Positions 60,838 to 64,000 of a DNA stretch of 64,000 bases are shown here, in pieces. How positions within the stretch are numbered: position 1 is the stretch's first letter; each line of letters starts with the position of its first letter. The DNA is from Inia geoffrensis. Lineage: Eukaryota > Chordata > Mammalia > Artiodactyla > Iniidae. The stretch is taken from the NCBI GenBank assembly GCA_036417435.1, contig CM070905.1:68775092-68839091 (forward strand), read 5' to 3'. Both the position numbers and the translations under genes were made by a program. The notes below the pieces were generated by a model. That model was not told the DNA's origin. It saw nothing but the letters and a program-made list of their open reading frames with translations, and ran no database searches.

Positions 60838-61046
60838 GGGCTTCTCTGGTGGCGCAGTGGTTGAGAGTCCGCCTGCCGATGCAGGGGACACGGGTTCGTG
60901 CCCCGGTCCGGGAAGATCCCACATGCCGCGGAGCAGCTGGGCCCGTGAGCCGTGGCCGCTGAGCCTGCGCATCCGGAGCCTGTGCTCCGCAGCGGGAGAG
61001 GCCACAACAGTGGGAGGCCCGCGTACCGCAAAAAACAAAACAAAAC
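60838..61046 (+). mobile_element. CHR-type SINE, short class
   Basis: Near consensus, ending gcgtaccgc and a (CAAAA)n-like tail. No target duplication is visible. A 16-bp direct repeat lies just to the left (60775-60790 and 60823-60838). Confidence 0.95.
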
Positions 61047-64000
61047 ACTCCTGATGTATCAGTTCTTGAGCCCAGCTTCTCCCTAGAATGTGCTTTCCTC
61101 CTCATAAGGGTGGTAGAAATATTAAAAATACTATCATGTATGTTCAGAGAACATTTTTCATAGAAACCTGAAATGATAGAGACAGAAGTCACTGGATATT
61201 TTTCTGATTCCTCAGGGAAATGACAACACAGTTTTCCAGATATTTGAATTAGGCATACTTTACTTCTTCCTCATGTCTACTTACCAAGATGTTCCTGAAA
61301 TGAAAGATCAGAATATAAATGAAGTCATTGAAGTAATATACAAAGTAGAGCACAAGTTGACAACTTTAAGTGCAATTTAAACGTTCATTTTGTAAGCATT
61401 ATGAATTACAAGTTATTTTTGCCTTCAAAGTGTTTTAAAGCCCAAAGTGATAAAACAAAATGGAATGCCTGTTAACTTTTCTTAAAGAGGGTACTTTTAT
61501 TAAAATCTGTAGAAGACAATTTTTGACATAGTTCCCAACTTCACAACACCTAGTTTCCGGAGATTTACATCTCCAGTACCAAAAATCTCATGAGGAACGG
61601 TCGCTAGGAGCAGTATTTATACATGAGATTGCACCATCTGTGCCGCATTGGTTATGCCACGGGTGAACATTTGATTCAATTTTAGCCAGATTCCCTCCAA
61701 TAAAAGGGAAAGTGAGGTCAGCAGATATTTTGCACCAGGTCTCTGAAGGTGGTTGGTACTGAGGTAAGGAACCTGTCTGTAGAGAAAGAAAAAACTTGAA
61801 CTAGAGAAAGAACAATGTAGGAGATGTAAAAGAGCAGCTGGGATGAGATCTATTGGCTCAAAGACAAAAAAGAAAAGAGATCAAAGAATGACTCCCTGGG
61901 TACTCTAGTTACCTCACTTCCATCATGAATCCCCAGTGTACTTTTTACTCCTAGCTTTCATAAGATAGTTCTGTACTCGCAAAATAAAAAATTCCTCCAT
62001 TTTGCACAAGTTTGTTTTAAGCCTGTTTCTGTAATATAAAGCCCAATATAAAGACATCATCCCATAATTATCACTTGCAAATACTGGCCACAAAAGTATT
62101 TTAATATCTTTCAACATCTTAATGCCCATTCAATAGCAAATGTTTTATTTTTTTCTATGCAATTTATCCAAGACACCAAATTGACCTGCGTTCAGAGGTG
62201 TGAATAACAGGCCATATGTTCACAGGTATGATGATGATTTTTTGATTCTGCTGCCTGCTCACATTTCCAAAACAATCAAACAACAAATTAATAATCAAAC
62301 ATTAATTGAGTACAAACTGTTTTTAAAAAATATTGGAGCCACGGAGAATGCAAAGAGAAAATAATGCAATTCACGTGAGAACACATCGTTTGTCAATAAC
62401 ACTAAAAAGGAAAGAAAAAAAACAAAGAGCATTTTTAAGGCAGCTATAACACATTTCAGCCATTCACTGGGTTCTCAGATCAGACTGAAATCTGGAAGTT
62501 CACATCTACCTGAAGTTGCCTGGCTAAGATCACTGTTCTGAGAGCTTTACAACCACTTCAGAAGCGTCTTCAAGTCCAACTCAACAAGAAATTTAAATCT
62601 ACCGTAAATATCTGTGCTGTGGCATCATGAACCTGTGTACCTTGTAACTCTGTGGCAACAGGCATTTAAAATTCCAAATCCTAGAATTTTGCAAGATGTT
62701 TCAGAAATGGAAGTGTAATTGAGTATAAAATGCTGTGTCCTGGGGCAACAGTTCTAAACCTTAATGAATATAACATGTAGACATCATCATTTATTGCAGC
62801 ATAAAGTAATCTTGTCTACAGGCAACTGGCTGTCTCTATAGAAATTCAGCGAGCACATTGGGCCAAAGCAGGTCCCAGCAATGGTACAGGGACCAAACAC
62901 ATCTCAGCAAACATATGCCTGTAAGCTATGCAGATATCTACTGCAGATTCTGGCTGCACAGCGCCTAGCAAGCAATGCCAGCAGCACTGGCCTCTGTAAA
63001 GGCACAGGTCAAAAGCGATCACTGGTGGCCTCAGGGCACCTATGCTCCATTTGACTATAGCTTTAAACTTTGCCTCGTATGCCTACCACAGAGGGAGCAG
63101 ATAGCATATGCTGGCAAGTCTTGAGGGCCTTACTAAGCAAGTGCCACAGAAGTAAGATTCAAGAAAAGCAAAGAAAAAACAAAGAGAGTCTTTATAGTCC
63201 TTTTATATATTGATGGTTAGAGCAGTGTTTCCTGTTTTTAAACTGCAAAGTATTAACGAGATCCTAGGCGTAAAATGGTTAGGACATTACCTGGTCAGCC
63301 AGTATGTGCCGCCCAAGATGTTAATATTCACACAGAGCCAAGTAGGGATTGTGGAGGATGAGATTTGGATGCAAGTGCTTGTCCCACAGTGTTGAATATC
63401 ACCCCCACCACGTGGTCTCCATTTGGCTTTTCATTGTTTAATTACATAAGAGGAAGACTCCTTCGCAGGGAGGCAGGCTATTTTTAAGCCTAAGCATTTT
63501 CATAGCAAGAGGCAGTAGAAACAGCTCCTAAAGCACAGGATTGAAAATATTCACAAGAGAGTATCCATGCTCAGTCACTAGATGGAGCTCACACTCAGTT
63601 CAGTTTTAGGGTGTCAGAAACATGACTCAAAGTCAACATGAGAATGAAAATGCTTTAAATGTGTTGGATACGAAAGAAAGGCACTTAAAATAAACCTGCT
63701 GATTGGGGATGCTGTTATACAAATTTCCAAATTTTGCAAGAGGGTAGCTATGCCTTTAATTCTACTCTCACTTTAGAAATTCCTGGTAGGCTATATGCAA
63801 TAACATACTTGGAAATGATTTGGACTGGACAGTGGAAAAAGATAATTTTCAGCCTTGGAGTTGGATTGATTAATATACTGCTCTGACCTAGTTCAGAGCC
63901 TTCTGGGAGTGCTGTTCCAGAGGTAACATCCATCTGCCTGTTATCCTCAGGAGGATAACCAGAGGAGGCCTCATGAAGGTGGGTACATTCTGGCTGGAGA
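61047..64000. other. Unassigned sequence to the right edge
   Basis: No transposon, RNA gene or credible coding frame recognised. A donor-like gag|GTAAGG at 61761-61769 follows a stretch with stops in all phases. Confidence 0.4.

Noticed and set aside
9563..61054. Many open frames of 60-100 residues inside CHR SINEs (for example 9563, 19146, 26341, 48794, 50861, 60857)
   Set aside because: They recur in every copy of the repeat, on both strands, and reflect its GC-rich body rather than genes.
61686..61763. 78-bp segment between ATTTTAG and GAG|GTAAGG
   Set aside because: All three phases contain stops and the acceptor is weak. It could only be noncoding; no other support.
1..64000. tRNA genes, CRISPR arrays, bacterial operons or phage modules
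   Set aside because: The tRNA-like segments are SINE heads. Regularly spaced short repeats with unique spacers are absent, and the composition and repeat content are mammalian.

Overview
The window is mammalian nuclear DNA, most likely from a cetacean. The main evidence is thirteen copies of one tRNA-derived SINE family whose head begins gggcttccctggtgg, with A/B-box-like pol III segments. This matches the CHR (tRNA-Glu-type) SINEs known from whales, dolphins, hippos and ruminants. The copies fall into three length classes (about 310-340, 295-320 and 200 bp) that resemble the undeleted, single-deletion and double-deletion CHR-2 subfamilies described for cetaceans. L1 elements of artiodactyl/cetacean type and old mammal-wide repeats (MIR, L2, L1M, MaLR and hAT remnants) fill much of the rest.

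I found no intact protein-coding gene. The longest coding-like stretches are decayed L1 open reading frames. The window therefore reads as an intergenic region or the inside of a very large intron. Two plus-strand splice signals favour the intron reading: a polypyrimidine acceptor fused directly to a donor at 12584|12585 (a possible recursive splice site), and an open 69-bp candidate exon at 14399-14467. A CpG-rich block at about 58540-59250 carries a ZNF143-type ACTACA...TCCCAGAAT element, an E2F-like site and E-boxes, so it may be an isolated promoter.

Layout. 1-2151: 3' part of a plus-strand L1. 2152-9533: unique sequence with a MIR, a twin-primed (5'-inverted) old L1 at 4660-6203 and a MaLR-like LTR. 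9544-24049: SINEs, L2, MIR, a hAT remnant and a degraded LINE, with long unique stretches. 24337-27647: minus-strand 5'-truncated L1 with an in-frame SINE. 27960-35209: full-length plus-strand L1, flanked by a target-site duplication, carrying three nested SINEs; it stands head to head with the previous L1. 35224-64000: mostly unique AT-rich sequence with three related LTRs (two are solo LTRs with 4-bp target duplications), a MIR split by a SINE, an L1M split by an LTR and a SINE, several short tandem duplications, an L1 fragment with a palindromic AT microsatellite, and the CpG-rich candidate promoter.

The repeats do not work together as a system. What they offer is a relative chronology of insertions. 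Family names come from memory of consensus sequences without a database search.
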